64,000 bases of DNA from Euglena gracilis (taxonomy: Eukaryota; Euglenida; Euglenophyceae; Euglenales). A program made the translations under genes and the position numbers. The stretch's first letter is position 1; each line of letters begins with the position of its first letter. The notes below the pieces were generated by a model. That model was not told the origin of the DNA and did no database searches. It was given only the letters and a program-made list of their open reading frames with translations. The stretch covers positions 56,803,220-56,867,219 of the forward strand of contig CP154956.1 in the NCBI GenBank assembly GCA_039621445.1, written 5' to 3'. Below, in pieces: positions 12,000 to 23,062 of this stretch.

Positions 12000-13075
12000 A
12001 AATTTGATATCAAAAGGGGGTGGGGAATGCCGGGTTCAGGACAGAACCGGCATTCCCCACCCCTTGTTTTAAACCAGCGTTTCAGGGACACCGGGTTCAC
12101 GACAGAACCGGCGTCCCCAGCCTTCGGTCCAATGACACTTCCAGGACAAATCTCCGCCCACTACACCTAACGTCCGAAATGTTTGCCCACAGCCAACAAA
12201 AATGTTTGCCAAAACCGTCAAAATTTTCGCCCACCGCCCACAAAAAAATTTGCCCAGAGCTGTCAAAAATTTTTGCACTCCGCCGCCAAAAATATTTGCA
12301 CTTGCTAAAAAAATGTTTGCCCTCCGTCATTTTATTTTTGCACAATGAAAAAAGTGTTGCACTGGACAACGGAAAAAGATCCATGCCGTTTGAGTGTCTC
12401 AAGACGCGTAAAATGAAATGGACAAATTCTGCGGTCAATCGGCTTTATGCAGCAATGACATTTCCGCTTCAAACCATTCATTTCTGCTTTCTGAACCATT
12501 TTGGTCGATTTTGGGGGGTTCCAACAAAATCATTATTCAAGACGCAGCACTTTGGATGGTCTCCGTCTCAAGACACAGACCTCATGCCTGAAGTCCGGCG
12601 TCTTAGATGCAAACCCTGTCCTGAGTCCCTGCACCTAAGACGCGGACTTAAGGGCAAAAGTGCAAAACACCCGATCCGTGTGCAAAAATTTTCGGAACGT
12701 AGGCAAATATTTTTGAGATAAAGTGCCAAACATTTTTGAGATAACGTGCGAACAAATTTTTGAAAAGTGCAAACATTTTTGAGATAAAGTGCAAAAACAT
12801 TGACCAAAAGTGCAAATAAATACGGTGTGGAGTGCGAAAGAAACGGGCGTTAGGTGTAATCTGCAATGTTGCGCTACTGTGGATTTCGCCAAATTCCGAC
12901 GGTCGCGAGCGTATCTCTGGCTGTGTCAATTGTTCAGGTACAAACTCACCCCTCAATAAAGCTCTTTTCATCAGACGGCTAGTATCACCACCAAATCCAG
13001 CCATGCTGCACAGTACTCTTGTTTCCTGTCCCAAAGAAATCCTAATTTCACAATTTTCTGTGCCCTCTGGCAGAG
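12000..13075 (+). repeat. Family A repeat, split by MITE-1
   Basis: Family A is a dispersed, hairpin-ended repeat without coding capacity. This copy has the hairpins GGTTCAGGACAGAACCGGC and ACCGGGTTCACGACAGAACC at 12,030-12,115, then CCAGGACAAATCTCCGCCCAC. It resumes after the MITE-1 insertion with ATCTGCAATGTTGCG, CGCGAGCGTATCTCTGGCTG and AAAGCTCTTTTCATCAGACG. The same order without the MITE is seen at 23,063-23,330 and, inverted, at 34,970-35,290. Confidence 0.85.
12164..12856. mobile_element. MITE-1 reference copy, TA target site
   Basis: A 693-bp non-coding element. Its ends are inverted repeats, CACCTAACGTCCG on the left and CGGGCGTTAGGTG on the right, with one internal mismatch. It is flanked by TA on both sides (12,162-12,163 and 12,857-12,858). 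The same host repeat without the element reads CCACTAATCTGC on the complement of about 35,078-35,089 and CCACTTATCTGC at about 23,154-23,165, so one TA was duplicated. The interior is made of TTTGCCC/TTTGCAC phrases that are themselves inverted between left and right halves. A TA duplication fits the Tc1/mariner group; the transposase family is not determined. Confidence 0.9.
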
Positions 13076-13110
13076 TTGGCAGCCTGTTTTTTTGGAGGTT
13101 GTTTTTTTTT

Positions 13111-13490
13111 ATACCTAGTGTCTGAAATGTTTGCCCATGGCTGGCAAACATATTTGCCCCAACGTGTCAAAATTTTTACCCAGCGCCCTCAAAAAAACTT
13201 GCCCAAAGGTCTCAAAAATTTTTGCACTGTGCCACCAAAAAATATTTGCACTTCCTCAAAAAATATTTGCACTCCGTCATTTTATTTTAGCACAATGAAA
13301 AAAAGCGTTGCACTGCACAATGGAAAAACATCCACGCCGATTGAAGTTTCGAAAGGCAAAAGTGAGAAACACCCGATCCAGGTGCAAACATTTCGGAACG
13401 GAGGCAAATATTTTTGGGATAAGGTGCAAACATTTTTTGAGATAAAGTGCAAAAAGATTGACTGGAAGTGCGAAAATACGCGGTGTAAAC
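13111..13490. mobile_element. MITE-1 copy, right end missing
   Basis: Starts TACCTAGTGTCTGAAATG and contains the family's TTTGCCC/TTTGCAC phrases, then GTGCGAAAATACGCGGTGT, after which the expected right terminal repeat is absent. It lies only 254 bp downstream of the complete MITE-1 copy in the same orientation. Confidence 0.75.
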
Positions 13491-13849
13491 AACGACCACA
13501 AGGTTTTGCCCGGAAAAGTTTTTGAATGCATATTTTCAGCCATTTTTGGCAACTTCTGGGTCATTTCTGCCAAAAATTCCTTCCACAAAAAAGTGAAAAA
13601 GCTTATAAATTGCATTTTTTTTTTTTGCATTTTTGGATGTTTTTGACCATTTTTTGGCAGTTTTTGACAGTAGGATTCGAAGGATGGTTTGGGGGTTTCA
13701 TAAAGAGTTCTTTTCAATGAAATATCCCTTTTGTTATTTTTTGATGTTTTTTTGGTGATTTTTTTTAAAAAAAACACGTTTTGCTTTTTTTTTTAAAAAA
13801 AACAAAAACAAAAAAAACGCCGACTATGCCCTCCGGACCCCTCAGGTTT
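13491..13849. other. No gene; T- and A-rich sequence
   Basis: T-rich sequence ending in A runs around 13,768-13,820. No supported feature. Confidence 0.5.
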
Positions 13850-14880
13850 TCGATTTGAAGAGAAAAAATGTTTCTGTATGGTTCATTATGCTTCTCAAAC
13901 TAAGCAGGACCAAAAAATCACCACAAATTTACACTCTGATTCTGATCGATCCGACAATCACGAGCGTATCTCTGGCTGCGTGCAACGTTGGGGAACCAAA
14001 TTACCATGACCCCCCCTCAAATGACCCCCCCTTTGCCCTGGCCAGGACCCCAGAGGGCCACTTAGGGGGTCACTGGGGGGGGGGGTCGAAAAAAAACTTT
14101 GATATCACCCCCCACCATTTTTGGGAGGAATTTTTGTGTAAAATTCGCGATCTGCACCATTTTTTTCCATCAGGTCAAAAATTTCTTCGCAAAAATTTCA
14201 AAAAAAATCAGGTGTTTTATAAACATTTTAACTTTCGAAAAATTTCATCCATTTCGGCTGGACCTTGACCGGACCCCGGAGGGGGGGGGGTCGTTTGGGG
14301 GGGTCATGGTACCCCTCGATTGAAAGCTCTTTTCAACAGACGGCCAGCGGTAGTAATCAGAGTTTTCCACGCTGCATGGTACTCTTATTCTAAAACAGCA
14401 TTCATTTTCACCAAAATTGGAAATCCACCCAGGCAAATTGCATCACTACCACCCCCCTCCCCTTATTTGACCCCCCCCAAATTGAACATTTGGGTCTGGG
14501 GGAAGAAAAAATTTTAGGCGCAGAAGGCGCCGAAGCTTTTTTCCTCTCTCAAAGCCGAATTTCCAACCCCCCCCCCTTTTGACCCCACCCCTTATTTGAG
14601 CATTTGGGGGGGTCCTTTGGCCCGTGGGTGTGCTCAAATGGTGGTACATGGTCAAAACAGTCATAGAAGGACCTCAGGGCCATCTTTGGGCACTTTTGAT
14701 GACATTTTTAGGGATGACAGAACTGGCGTTTGGGACGCTGGGTTTTGGACAGAACCGGCGTTCCTAACCCCTTTCTCACGGACAGAACCGGTGTCTGGAA
14801 CCAGTGGGGGGGGAACGCCGGTTCTGTTGTGAACCCGGTGTCTCAAACGCCGGTTTAAGACAGGCGTGTGGGCCATACAT
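13850..14880 (+). repeat. Family A repeat with nested insertions
   Basis: The right-hand half of a family A copy. It has GAAGAGAAAAAATGTTTCTG, CACGAGCGTATCTCTGGCTG, GTGCAACGTTGGGGAACCAA, then (after MITE-2) CCCCTCGATTGAAAGCTCTT, ATGGTCAAAACAGTCAT, GGGCACTTTTGATGACATTT and terminal GGCGTT/AACGCC hairpins at 14,715-14,860. A second foreign G/C-run segment lies at about 14,415-14,640, where the two closest copies do not align. Confidence 0.8.
14004..14309. mobile_element. MITE-2, TA target site
   Basis: A 306-bp non-coding insertion with inverted ends CCATGACCCCCCC and GGGGGGGTCATGG, flanked by TA at 14,002-14,003 and 14,310-14,311. The empty version of this site is AGTTACCCCTCG at about 23,536-23,547, and its complement lies near 34,709-34,720. 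The interior is AT-rich with C and G runs. It differs in sequence from MITE-1 although both target TA. Confidence 0.8.
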
Positions 14881-15363
14881 CTCTTTAAGGACCCCGGGGG
14901 GGGTAGGGCTAGAAATTTGGGCTGGCTAGAAATTTGGGCTGGCTAGCCCCCCCCCCCCCCCCCGGGGGGGGGGGGGGGCTGGACCCCAGCTGGACCCGAA
15001 CCGGGGCGAGCTGGACTGAAATCGGAAAAATGCCCAAAAATGACCTGCAGAACACAGTTTTGAAAAAATGATGCATCTGAAACCTCCCAAAAATGCCCCA
15101 AACGCCTCCCAAACCCCATTTTTGGCCACTTTTGAACACAGTTTTTCCAAAAATTTCGGCGCTTCGCACCGAAAAATTTTGTGCTGGACCCCCCAAAAAG
15201 GGGCTGGCTAGCTGGGCTAGCAGCACCCCCCCCCCCCGGGGGGGGGTGCTGCTGCGGCTGGGCTGGGTCCAAATCGGGGCTGGCTGCAGCCGCCCCCCCG
15301 GGGGGGGGGGTTCGCAAAACCTTAGAGAGATGTATGGTGTGGGCCAAGTAAAATAGGTTTTAG
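14881..15363. other. No gene; C/G-run hairpin DNA
   Basis: A duplicated phrase, TAGAAATTTGGGCTGGCTAG, precedes an 18-C run facing G runs (14,946-14,978). CCCCCCCCCGGGGGGGGG junctions recur near 15,230 and 15,295. CGGCGCTTCGCACCGAAAA near 15,160 belongs to the family also seen at 43.1, 49.0, 49.4 and 55.2 kb. Confidence 0.5.
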
Positions 15364-15465
15364 AAAAATCGACCGACACTGCAGATTCAGCAGGGGCGCT
15401 GGGCCATGCAAACGAAGCGAGCGGTCCGGCACCCCTGCTGAATCTGTTAGTGTGGGTCGATTTTT
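15364..15465. repeat. Imperfect palindrome, copy of 27.36 kb hairpin
   Basis: Arms AAAAATCGACCGACACTGCAG... and ...CTGTTAGTGTGGGTCGATTTTT face each other over a short loop that retains ACGAAGCGAGCG. It matches the perfect 43-bp-arm palindrome at 27,362-27,465 with several substitutions. A third, more decayed copy is at about 30,722-30,800. Confidence 0.85.
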
Positions 15466-16964
15466 GTATAAAAAAATATCTCGGAAATGAAGCAAAATCA
15501 AAATCAAAGGAAATGTGCGGAGAAATTGAAGCCCTTAAAACGCCCTATCTATTTTGATTTCCCCGCACCTCCCCGCCTGGCCTGAGTTACGGCCATTTTT
15601 CGGCCAATTTTGGCCATTTTGTAAAGCCTTGGCCTGTTTTGAATGAACTTTTTCGGCCATTTTTAGGTCGAAAAAAAAAGTCGAAAAAGTTTAAAAAATC
15701 GAAAAGAACTTTTTTTGCCCGAATCTTTCGGCCTCCCAGACCCAGAAAAACTCTTTTCGAGCCGAAAATGAGTGTTTTTCGACCCCCCCCCCCGATTTTG
15801 GCTCGGAACCCATACACGTTGGGCCCGGGTAAACCCCATAGGCAACTGTTTGGGGGCCCCAAAGATACCCCTCTTCCCACTGAATTACCACGTTTTGATT
15901 TCAGGGGGGAATTGGCTGCCAAAAAAATTGGTATAAAAAATTGGTGGAACAAAATGCCAAATATTTGACTGCCAAGTTTTTCACGACGTTCAGCAATTTT
16001 TTTTTTAAAATATTCCCCCTTCTGCACTGGTCTTTGATTGTCAGTTGCCTGTAATTTACTTTCAGACACAATGCAACGTTTCCATTTTCGAAGGTCGGGC
16101 CCGGCCCGGTGGCCCGGCGAGAATGATGAGCCGAAAAACACTCATTTTGTGCTCGAGAACAAAAAAAAAACGTCGTTTGGGGCAAAAAAAAATTTTTCGA
16201 GTTTTTTCCCGACTTTTTTTGACCCGGAAATGGCGCCCTTCACCTTGTTGCACAGCCCAACGACCTCCTTGTCTACAGACCACCACCACCACCCACCCAC
16301 CCACCAAAAGCTGCATTTTTTCAATGGTTTGAACACCTGTGATGTGGAAGTTGAAATTGAAGTTGAGGACACGTACAAGTAAGTTGAGACTCCGAGTACG
16401 ATTAATGAAGAGGCAGCAACAACATGGCTTTGCAAGGGTTCCATAACAAAAAGGAACCTGCAGAATATGCAACCAGGTCTCCCTTGTCTGCTGAGGCGGG
16501 ACTGCAGGGCCTGCCCATATTTTGCAGCTAACCCCTTGGTTTTTGGGGAGTTTATTGGTGGGGTAGTCGGCATGGCCAATTGTTGCTAGTGATCCAGTAC
16601 AGATCCAACTCCACTGTGGGGGCCGGGGCATTGGTGCAAACCGCAGAAACCTGGCGAAAAACCTGCAAACATAAAAAAAAACCCGCCTTTGTCGAGGAGC
16701 CTCAGTGCAACTATGGGGGATGGGCGGTGATAAAGCGACGCCCTGAGTGAGGCGAGTCCCATAAAACAAAGGTTTTGGTGGCCGCCAGCGATTGTTGGTG
16801 CCTGGTTTGTATCAGGGGCTGCAAGCCAGCCGGACCCCCCACTTCGCACAAAAAAAACTTAGTCCAGCCCAGCTTCGGCAGCCTGGGTCTGCCCAACCTC
16901 CATTTTTTGTCTGACCACATTTTCTAAGCCCCCCCCACAATATCACAATATCTTTGCTTGGGGG
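15466..16964. other. No gene; dispersed-repeat fragments
   Basis: Contains single decayed units of the 9.1-9.6 kb tandem family (15,690-15,790; 16,110-16,230), a CCACCACCACCCACCCACC run near 16,281-16,300, and otherwise featureless sequence. Frames of up to 235 codons on the - strand lack domains. Confidence 0.45.
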
Positions 16965-17335
16965 TCAAAATTATTGCCCAGCGCCCTCAAAAAAAATTGC
17001 CCAAAGGTCTCAAAAATTTTTGCACTGTGCCGCCAAAAATATTTGCACTTGAACCGAAAAAAATTGCCCTCCGTCATTTTACTTTTGCACAATTAAAAAA
17101 AAGCGTTGCACTGCACAATGGAAAACATCCACACCGATTGAAGTTTCAAAGGGCAAAGGTGCAAAATACCCGATCCAGGTGCAAACATTTTCGGAACGGA
17201 GGCAAATATTTTTGGGATAAGGTGCAAACATTTTTTGAGATAAAGTGCAAACAAACTGTCGGTATGTGCAAACATTTTTGAGATAAAGTGCAAAAAAAAA
17301 TTGACAGGAAGTGCAAAAATACACCGTGTCGGTGA
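16965..17335. mobile_element. MITE-1 copy, both ends missing
   Basis: Carries the interior of MITE-1: TTGCCCAGCGCCCTC, TTTTTGCACTGTGCCGCC, GTTGCACTGCACAATGG, GGTGCAAACATTTTTTGAG and AAATACACCGTGTCGG. No terminal inverted repeat is visible at either side, so it is a truncated relic, closest to the copy at 13,111-13,490. Confidence 0.75.
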
Positions 17336-18159
17336 AATAACGTAAAACCTCACCCTAACCCCATTCTTAAATACCACTTATTTGAGCACACCTATGGCCT
17401 AAAGGACCTCCCAAATGCTCAATTAAGGGGGTTCGCTGAGGTCTTATCTCTTTAGAGTAAGAGCGAAGCTTACCACTGGGGGAAAGGGGGGGTCAGACCC
17501 CCCCCCCTCTGGGTAGACCGTGAAAACCACAGATTATCACCATGATCCCGGCCCCGTTCCCGGAATTTTTTTCAGTCGCGAGCGACTGGATTTCTAGTTT
17601 CCGAATCACCTGGGTTTGACTCCTAACTCCACGCCAGGCCCGAGTTATTCACCCGCGAAGGGGTCCAAACTGGGTAAGATTTACCCACCCCCCCCCTGGA
17701 TGAGCCCCCCCCCCTTGGACTCTGCCATTTCGGGCCCAAAAATTGATATTTTCAAAATATCTCGAAAAAAAAACTTTGATATTTTTTTATATTTTTTTTA
17801 AAAAAAATCAGGACTAATGTAACCTCTGACCGCGTTTTTTTATCTTGCAATTTCTGGGGCCGACCAAAAAGGTTTTTTCTGGCATTCGGAAAAATTACAG
17901 GTATATTCACCAATTTAGGACGCAGAGGGTTGTACTACCCTAAACCATTTTCTGGCCATCTGAAAAAGAGACTGTGCTTCGTAGTAGTGACCCCTTTGAA
18001 AAAAGTTGGTGGACAATGGGTGAAATCCCTAATTCAATTAATTTTAGGTGGGAATTCCCTCTCCCCTTCTTTCCCCCTCCCCCTTCTTCCTGACCACTCC
18101 TGACCATTTTTCCTCAAACCCCCTGGTGCTTCCCCGCGCTTTACTGGAAAACTTTTCCT
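17336..18159. other. No gene recognised
   Basis: Low-complexity and G/C-run sequence. From about 18,050 the composition shifts to pyrimidine-rich DNA without long homopolymers, the start of the distinct block described next. Confidence 0.4.
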
Positions 18160-20720
18160 TCTCATAACCTGGTCATTTTTGCTCCTTTCTGTACAATTAC
18201 GCAGGGGACTGACACCGTGCGATCTTGGGTTATTGGGTTTAAATAAAGATACAGAGGCACAGACGTTACAAGCCCATCTTTGGCTACACGGGGGTTCCCC
18301 TCTGTTCTCGTCTTTCCTCCCTCTCTTACGCCATGTCTTCCTCTCCTCTTCTCTTTTACCCCCGTTCTCTCTAAGCCTTTAGCACACTGTTCAGCCTCCC
18401 ACTTCCACCCAGGTTGTCGAAAGGGCAGCGGCACAGCTCGTCGATAGAAAGCCCTGTTTGACGCTCTCTTTGCCCCTGCTCGGGATTGCATAGCGATACA
18501 TGATAAACTCCGAAACCTCAATGATATCTATATGGTCAGTAAGCCTCCCCCCCATTTTTCATCATATCCTCAAGATTTTGAACAACACCACCAAAAAAAA
18601 TGGGGGATTAGGGGGCAAGGAGATTAGGGGGGGGGGCTCCAATGGGCCACGGGGGGGCAGGGGTAAATCTTACACCTAACCTATCCCGTTGCAATATTTG
18701 TTTTGTTTGGGCTGCACAAACCGGAGGGGTCCCCTGACCCTGTTCACTTTCGTGCTCTTTGTGCTTTTAGAAACAGTGACCTAGGCGGGGCTGTTAGGTG
18801 GGCAAACGGGCGAGGGCCTTGACGGCCCCTAACGAGTGCGGGTGCAGGGTCTAATGTAAGCACCTCCTCCTATCTCAAAGTGAGACGCGGAGATTTCTCC
18901 AGGCATTTTGATAAGCTTTCCCCTGGACACCTCCCCTGATGAGACTAGTAGGATTTGTGAGGGGCGACTTCTAGCAGACCCCACCTTCAAGCGAAGCAGC
19001 TGTTTTTTTGACAGTTCGGGTAAAGTTGGCCGGTCGGTTTCAACCCGAACCCAGAGTGAAAATCCTTTCCCCCCCAATTTGGGTGAGGAAAAGAAGTCAT
19101 TTCGAGGGGAGATGAGCCTCCACCGCCGATGGCACCAATAGTGGGCATAACGGAAGGCCCGGGTCAGAGGGGGGATTCTGACAAACCACGTTTCAAGCTC
19201 TGCCTGAGTGGAAAATCTGGGAAATGGGGACCAATGTATGCTCCCAGAGACCCCCCTAGTTCAGCTTCTGGAACCCGGCTTTAATAGGTGTCTGTTGTAA
19301 TTGCACTTTCTTTTGAAGGAATTTTGTGAAAGGTCGTGGAAAAAAATGTTTAGAATCGAGAAACCAAAACCATCAAGGAGAAGAAAAAAAAAACTCAAAA
19401 AAATAGGTATCTGGCCTTGTTAAATTTCTCAATTTTTTTCGGCAGACTTTCACCCCCGCAGACAGCCTCTTCTCCAAATCCACTCCCCCTTCTTCAACAC
19501 CTTCTGGGGGCAGCTTTTTTAATCTTCTGATTGGGCCGTTTGACAGAAAAAACTGGAGAGGAATATTGGTTGGCAGTTCAGTGTTACACTCTTGATTTTC
19601 AAGGTCCATAACAAAAACTGGATTACACTGCATTGATCTGAGGCCTTTTCTGAAGATGGGTTCGTTCCACTCCAATTGCTGTCAGAAACACCCGCCATTT
19701 GGCTCTCTTTGGGGGATTTTTGGGAAGAACTGGGAGCTGAGGCATGCTTCTTTTGTGCTCCTCACAAAAATGGTTCCAACTCCCTTGGATTGACCTCGTC
19801 TCTTTGACCCGGTGTAGATTTACAGAAAAGGTCCTACACTGGAAGCTAGATTAGGCGGTCTTTGAGGGTTGTTCAGCCGGTCTCCTGTTCCTCTCCAGGC
19901 AGAGAAAGTCGTTTTGTGCCCTCTTCGTAACGGATTTTGTTTGTGTCCCTTTTTTTTTTCGTAACCCCCCCTTTTTTCTCAAAGTCAATCTTTTCTTTAT
20001 TTCTTCTCCTCTTCCCCCCCCCACTGCCTCGCTTTTCTCTTTTGTTGAAGTCAACATCTTCTGCTTTTCTCCTGCTCCTTTCCCTCTTTTCCTTAATCTC
20101 TGCCCTAGCCCGAGCCTTTTGTTTCCACTGCTTTGAACTCCCCTATACGGCCCTCCGGGCAAATTTTCCCTTTCTTTTTTACCATTCACTGTTCCGTGGG
20201 CATTTCGGAACTGCTCTTTTCTTCCGCACATTTCATAACGGTGTCAAGAAACATGTCCCTCCCTAATCTCATTATCTCTATGGTGATTTTGTCTGTGCCC
20301 GCAGTATGAGTGGCCCTGCACATTGTCGAGTCCATTCTTTTACCCCTCCTACTAAGGCACCTCTTTCTGTCCTACTCATGGATAGGGGTTACTGAAATTT
20401 TCTCTTTCCCGAAAGATTGTTTCTGGGTCTCCGGACCGTGGAGGAAACTTTTTCTCTTTGGACCAGTGGGTTTCAGACTTTTCCACGTGGGACTTGACTT
20501 TTTATTCGAAAACCGGAAGGAACATCGAAAAAAAGATTACTGCCCTAATCCCTGTTGACATTGTTCAGCTGGCCTTGATATTTTCATAAATATCTCGTTT
20601 TATGCAAAATGAATGTCCTACACTTTTGACAAAAGAACACCTCTCCCCGTTGGATTTTCAATATAAGTCAAAATTTGCACAAAAAGGACTTATCCCTCCA
20701 AGTCTATTGCCAACATAGAA
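18160..20720 (+). pseudogene. Decayed coding block, family unknown
   Basis: This block differs from its surroundings: few long G/C runs, CT-rich, with several short stretches on the + strand that read like protein but are separated by stops and frame changes. Examples are ALFDALFAPARDCIAIHDKL at about 18,451-18,510, a 51-codon frame at 19,129-19,284 (MAPIVGITEG...), a stop-interrupted frame at about 19,500-19,860, and LDQWVSDFSTWDLTFYSK at about 20,460 followed, past a stop near 20,583, by ISRFMQNECPTLLTKEHLSP. I do not recognise the family. It may be the remains of an inserted mobile or viral-type element, but no diagnostic domain supports that. The - strand is also open at 18,162-18,521 and 19,851-20,231 with basic, low-complexity frames, which I regard as shadows. 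Confidence 0.35.
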
Positions 20721-20744
20721 GGGATTTTGTTATTTGAGGGGGGG

Positions 20745-20900
20745 GGCAGGGGGGGGCTCCGTGCGGATGATTGGCTATGACGATCCCGGAGGTCGTACCG
20801 ACCATGGTCGGGCCGACCTAGGTCGGGCCGACCGTTGGCTATGGCCTATCGACCATTGGAGGTCGTCCAATCATCGCATTACCCCCCCCTTTTTTGATTT
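20745..20900. repeat. GGTCGGGCCGACC repeat, left partner
   Basis: Contains GCGGATGATTGGCTATGACG, several GGTCGGGCCGACC-type palindromes and TCCAATCATCGCATTACCCC. It is an inverted copy of 24,050-24,180. The phrase GAAGGGATTTTGTTATTTGA just before it (about 20,718-20,737) is repeated in direct orientation at about 24,232-24,251. Confidence 0.8.
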
Positions 20901-21027
20901 TTAAGCCCCCCCCCCCGGAAACTTGAAGCAGTATTCAGTAAAATTTGACTCAAAATGCATGGAAAAACATTAGAATGAGCTTGAAACTGGCAACAAAACG
21001 TCCTATGTTAAAGAAAGAGACCCTAAT

Positions 21028-21685
21028 GAACTTAGTCGGCCTACGGCCTCCTCCGGGGGGGCCGGCCGCCCCCCCCCCCCCCGGACCCCCCCCGCCCAAA
21101 ATAACAATATCCCCTTGTGTGTGCAAGGCAAGGGTGGACAGAACGCGCATCCTAACAAAATCCTTTTGTGTGTGCAAGGCAAGGATGGCCAAAACGCGCC
21201 CCCCAACAAACTCCCTTTGTGCTAACTTAGTCGGCCTACGGCCTCCTCCGGGGGGGGCGGCCGCCCCCCCCACCGGACCCTCCCCCGCCCAAAATAACAA
21301 TATCCCTTTGTGTGTGCAAGGCAAGGATGGCCAAAACACACCCCCCAACAAACTCCCTTTGTGCTAACTTAGTCGGCCTACGGCCTCCTCCGGGGGGAGA
21401 TGCCACCCCCCCCCCCGGACCCTCCCCCGCCCAAAATAACAATATCCCTTTGTGTGTGCAAGGCAAGGATGGCCAAAACGCGCCCCCCAACAAACTCCCT
21501 TTGTGCTAACTTAGTCGGCCTACGGCCTCCTCCGAGGGAGGCTGCCGCCCCCCCCCCCGGACCCCCCGCCCAAAATAACAATATCCCCTTGTGTGTGCAA
21601 GGCAAGGGTGGACAAAACGCGCATCCTAACAAAATCCTTTTGTGTGTGCAAGGCAAGGATGGCCAAAACGCGCCCCCCAACAAAC
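21028..21685 (+). repeat. Tandem array, about 145-bp unit
   Basis: Four units, each starting AACTTAGTCGGCCTACGGCC, then a run of G, a run of C, CCCAAAATAACAATATCCC, GTGTGTGCAAGGCAAGG and CAACAAACTC. Units one and four carry an extra 57-bp duplication of the CAAGGCAAGG segment. A further single unit is at about 25,486-25,562. Proline/glycine frames in it are not genes. Confidence 0.9.
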
Positions 21686-23010
21686 TCTAACCGTATCCCT
21701 AACCCTAACTCTAACCCTGACCCTAACCCTAACCGTATCCCTAACCCTAACCCTAACCCCCAGCCCTAACCGTATCCCTAACCCTAACTCTAACCCTAGC
21801 CCTAACCCTAACTCTACCCCTAACCCGAACTCTAACCCTAGCCCTGACCCTAACCCTAACCGTATCCCTAACCCTAACCCTAACTCTATCCCTGACCCTA
21901 ACCGTATCCCTAACCCTAACCCTAATCCCCAGCCCTAACCGTATCCCTAACCTTAACCCTAACCCTAACTCTAACCCTAACCCGAACCCTATCCGTATCC
22001 CTAACCCTAACCCTAACTGCAACCCTAAACCTAACTGTATCCCCAACCCAAACTCAAACCGTATCCGTGGCCCGAACTCTAACCCTAACCGTATCCCTCA
22101 CCCTAACAATAACCGCAACACTAACCGTATCCCTAACCCTAACCCTAATCCCCAGCCCTAACCGTATCCCTAACCCTAACCCCATCCCTAACCCTAACCG
22201 TATCCCTAACTCTAACTCTAACCCTAACCCTAACCGAAACCCTAACTGTATCCCTAACCCTAACTCTAACCCTAGCCCTAACCCTAACCGCATCCCTAAC
22301 CCTAACCCTAACCCTAACCCGAAACCTATCCGTATCCCTAACCCTAACTGCATCCCTAACCCTAATCGCATCCCCAACCCAGACCCTAATCGCATCCCTA
22401 ACCCTAACCCTAACCCGAACCCTAACCCTAACCGTATCCCTAACCCTAACAATAACCGTAACACTGGCCGTATCCCTAACCCTAACCCTAATCCCCAGCC
22501 CTAACCGTATCCCTAACCCTAACCCTAACCCTAACCCTAACCGTACCCCAAACCCTAACTGGCCGTATCCCAAACCCTAACTCTAACCCTAGCCCTAACT
22601 GTATCCCTAACCCTAACCCTAACCCGAACCCTATCCGTATCCCTAACCCTAACTGCATCCCTAACCCTAACCGTATCCCCAACCCAAACTCAAACCGTAT
22701 CCCTGGCCCGAACTCTAACCCTAACCGTATCCCTAACCCTAACAATAACCGTAACACTGACCGTATCCCTAACCCGAACCCTAATCCCCAGCCCTAACCG
22801 TATCCCTAACCCTAACTCTAACCCTATCCCTAACCCTAACCGTATCCCTAACCCTAACTCTAACCCTAACTCTAACCGTATCCCTAACCCTAACTCTAAC
22901 CCTAGCCCTAACCCTAACCGTATCCCTAACCCTAACCCTAATCCCCAGCCCTAACCCTATCCGTTTCCCTAACCCTAACCCTAACTGTATCCCTAACCCT
23001 TACTACAAAA
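21686..23010. repeat. Telomere-like (CCCTAA)n array
   Basis: About 1.3 kb of degenerate CCCTAA units with regularly interspersed CCGTAT, CTCTAA, CCCGAA and CCCCAGCCC variants; its complement is TTAGGG. Higher-order repetition is visible, for example AATCCCCAGCCCTAACCGTA recurs several times. It is internal, with non-telomeric DNA on both sides, so it is an interstitial array, not a chromosome end. A short remnant continues at about 23,894-23,930 beyond the inserted family A element. Confidence 0.95.
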
Positions 23011-23062
23011 AAGAGGTCTCGGACGCCGGGCTTTGGACAGAACCGGCGTCCGAGACCTCTTG

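Noticed and set aside
21642-22573. Repetitive NPNPNSNP-like and RVRVRD-like proteins
   Set aside because: They are translations of the CCCTAA-type array in all frames.
21686-23010. A chromosome end
   Set aside because: The array is degenerate and has other DNA on both sides.
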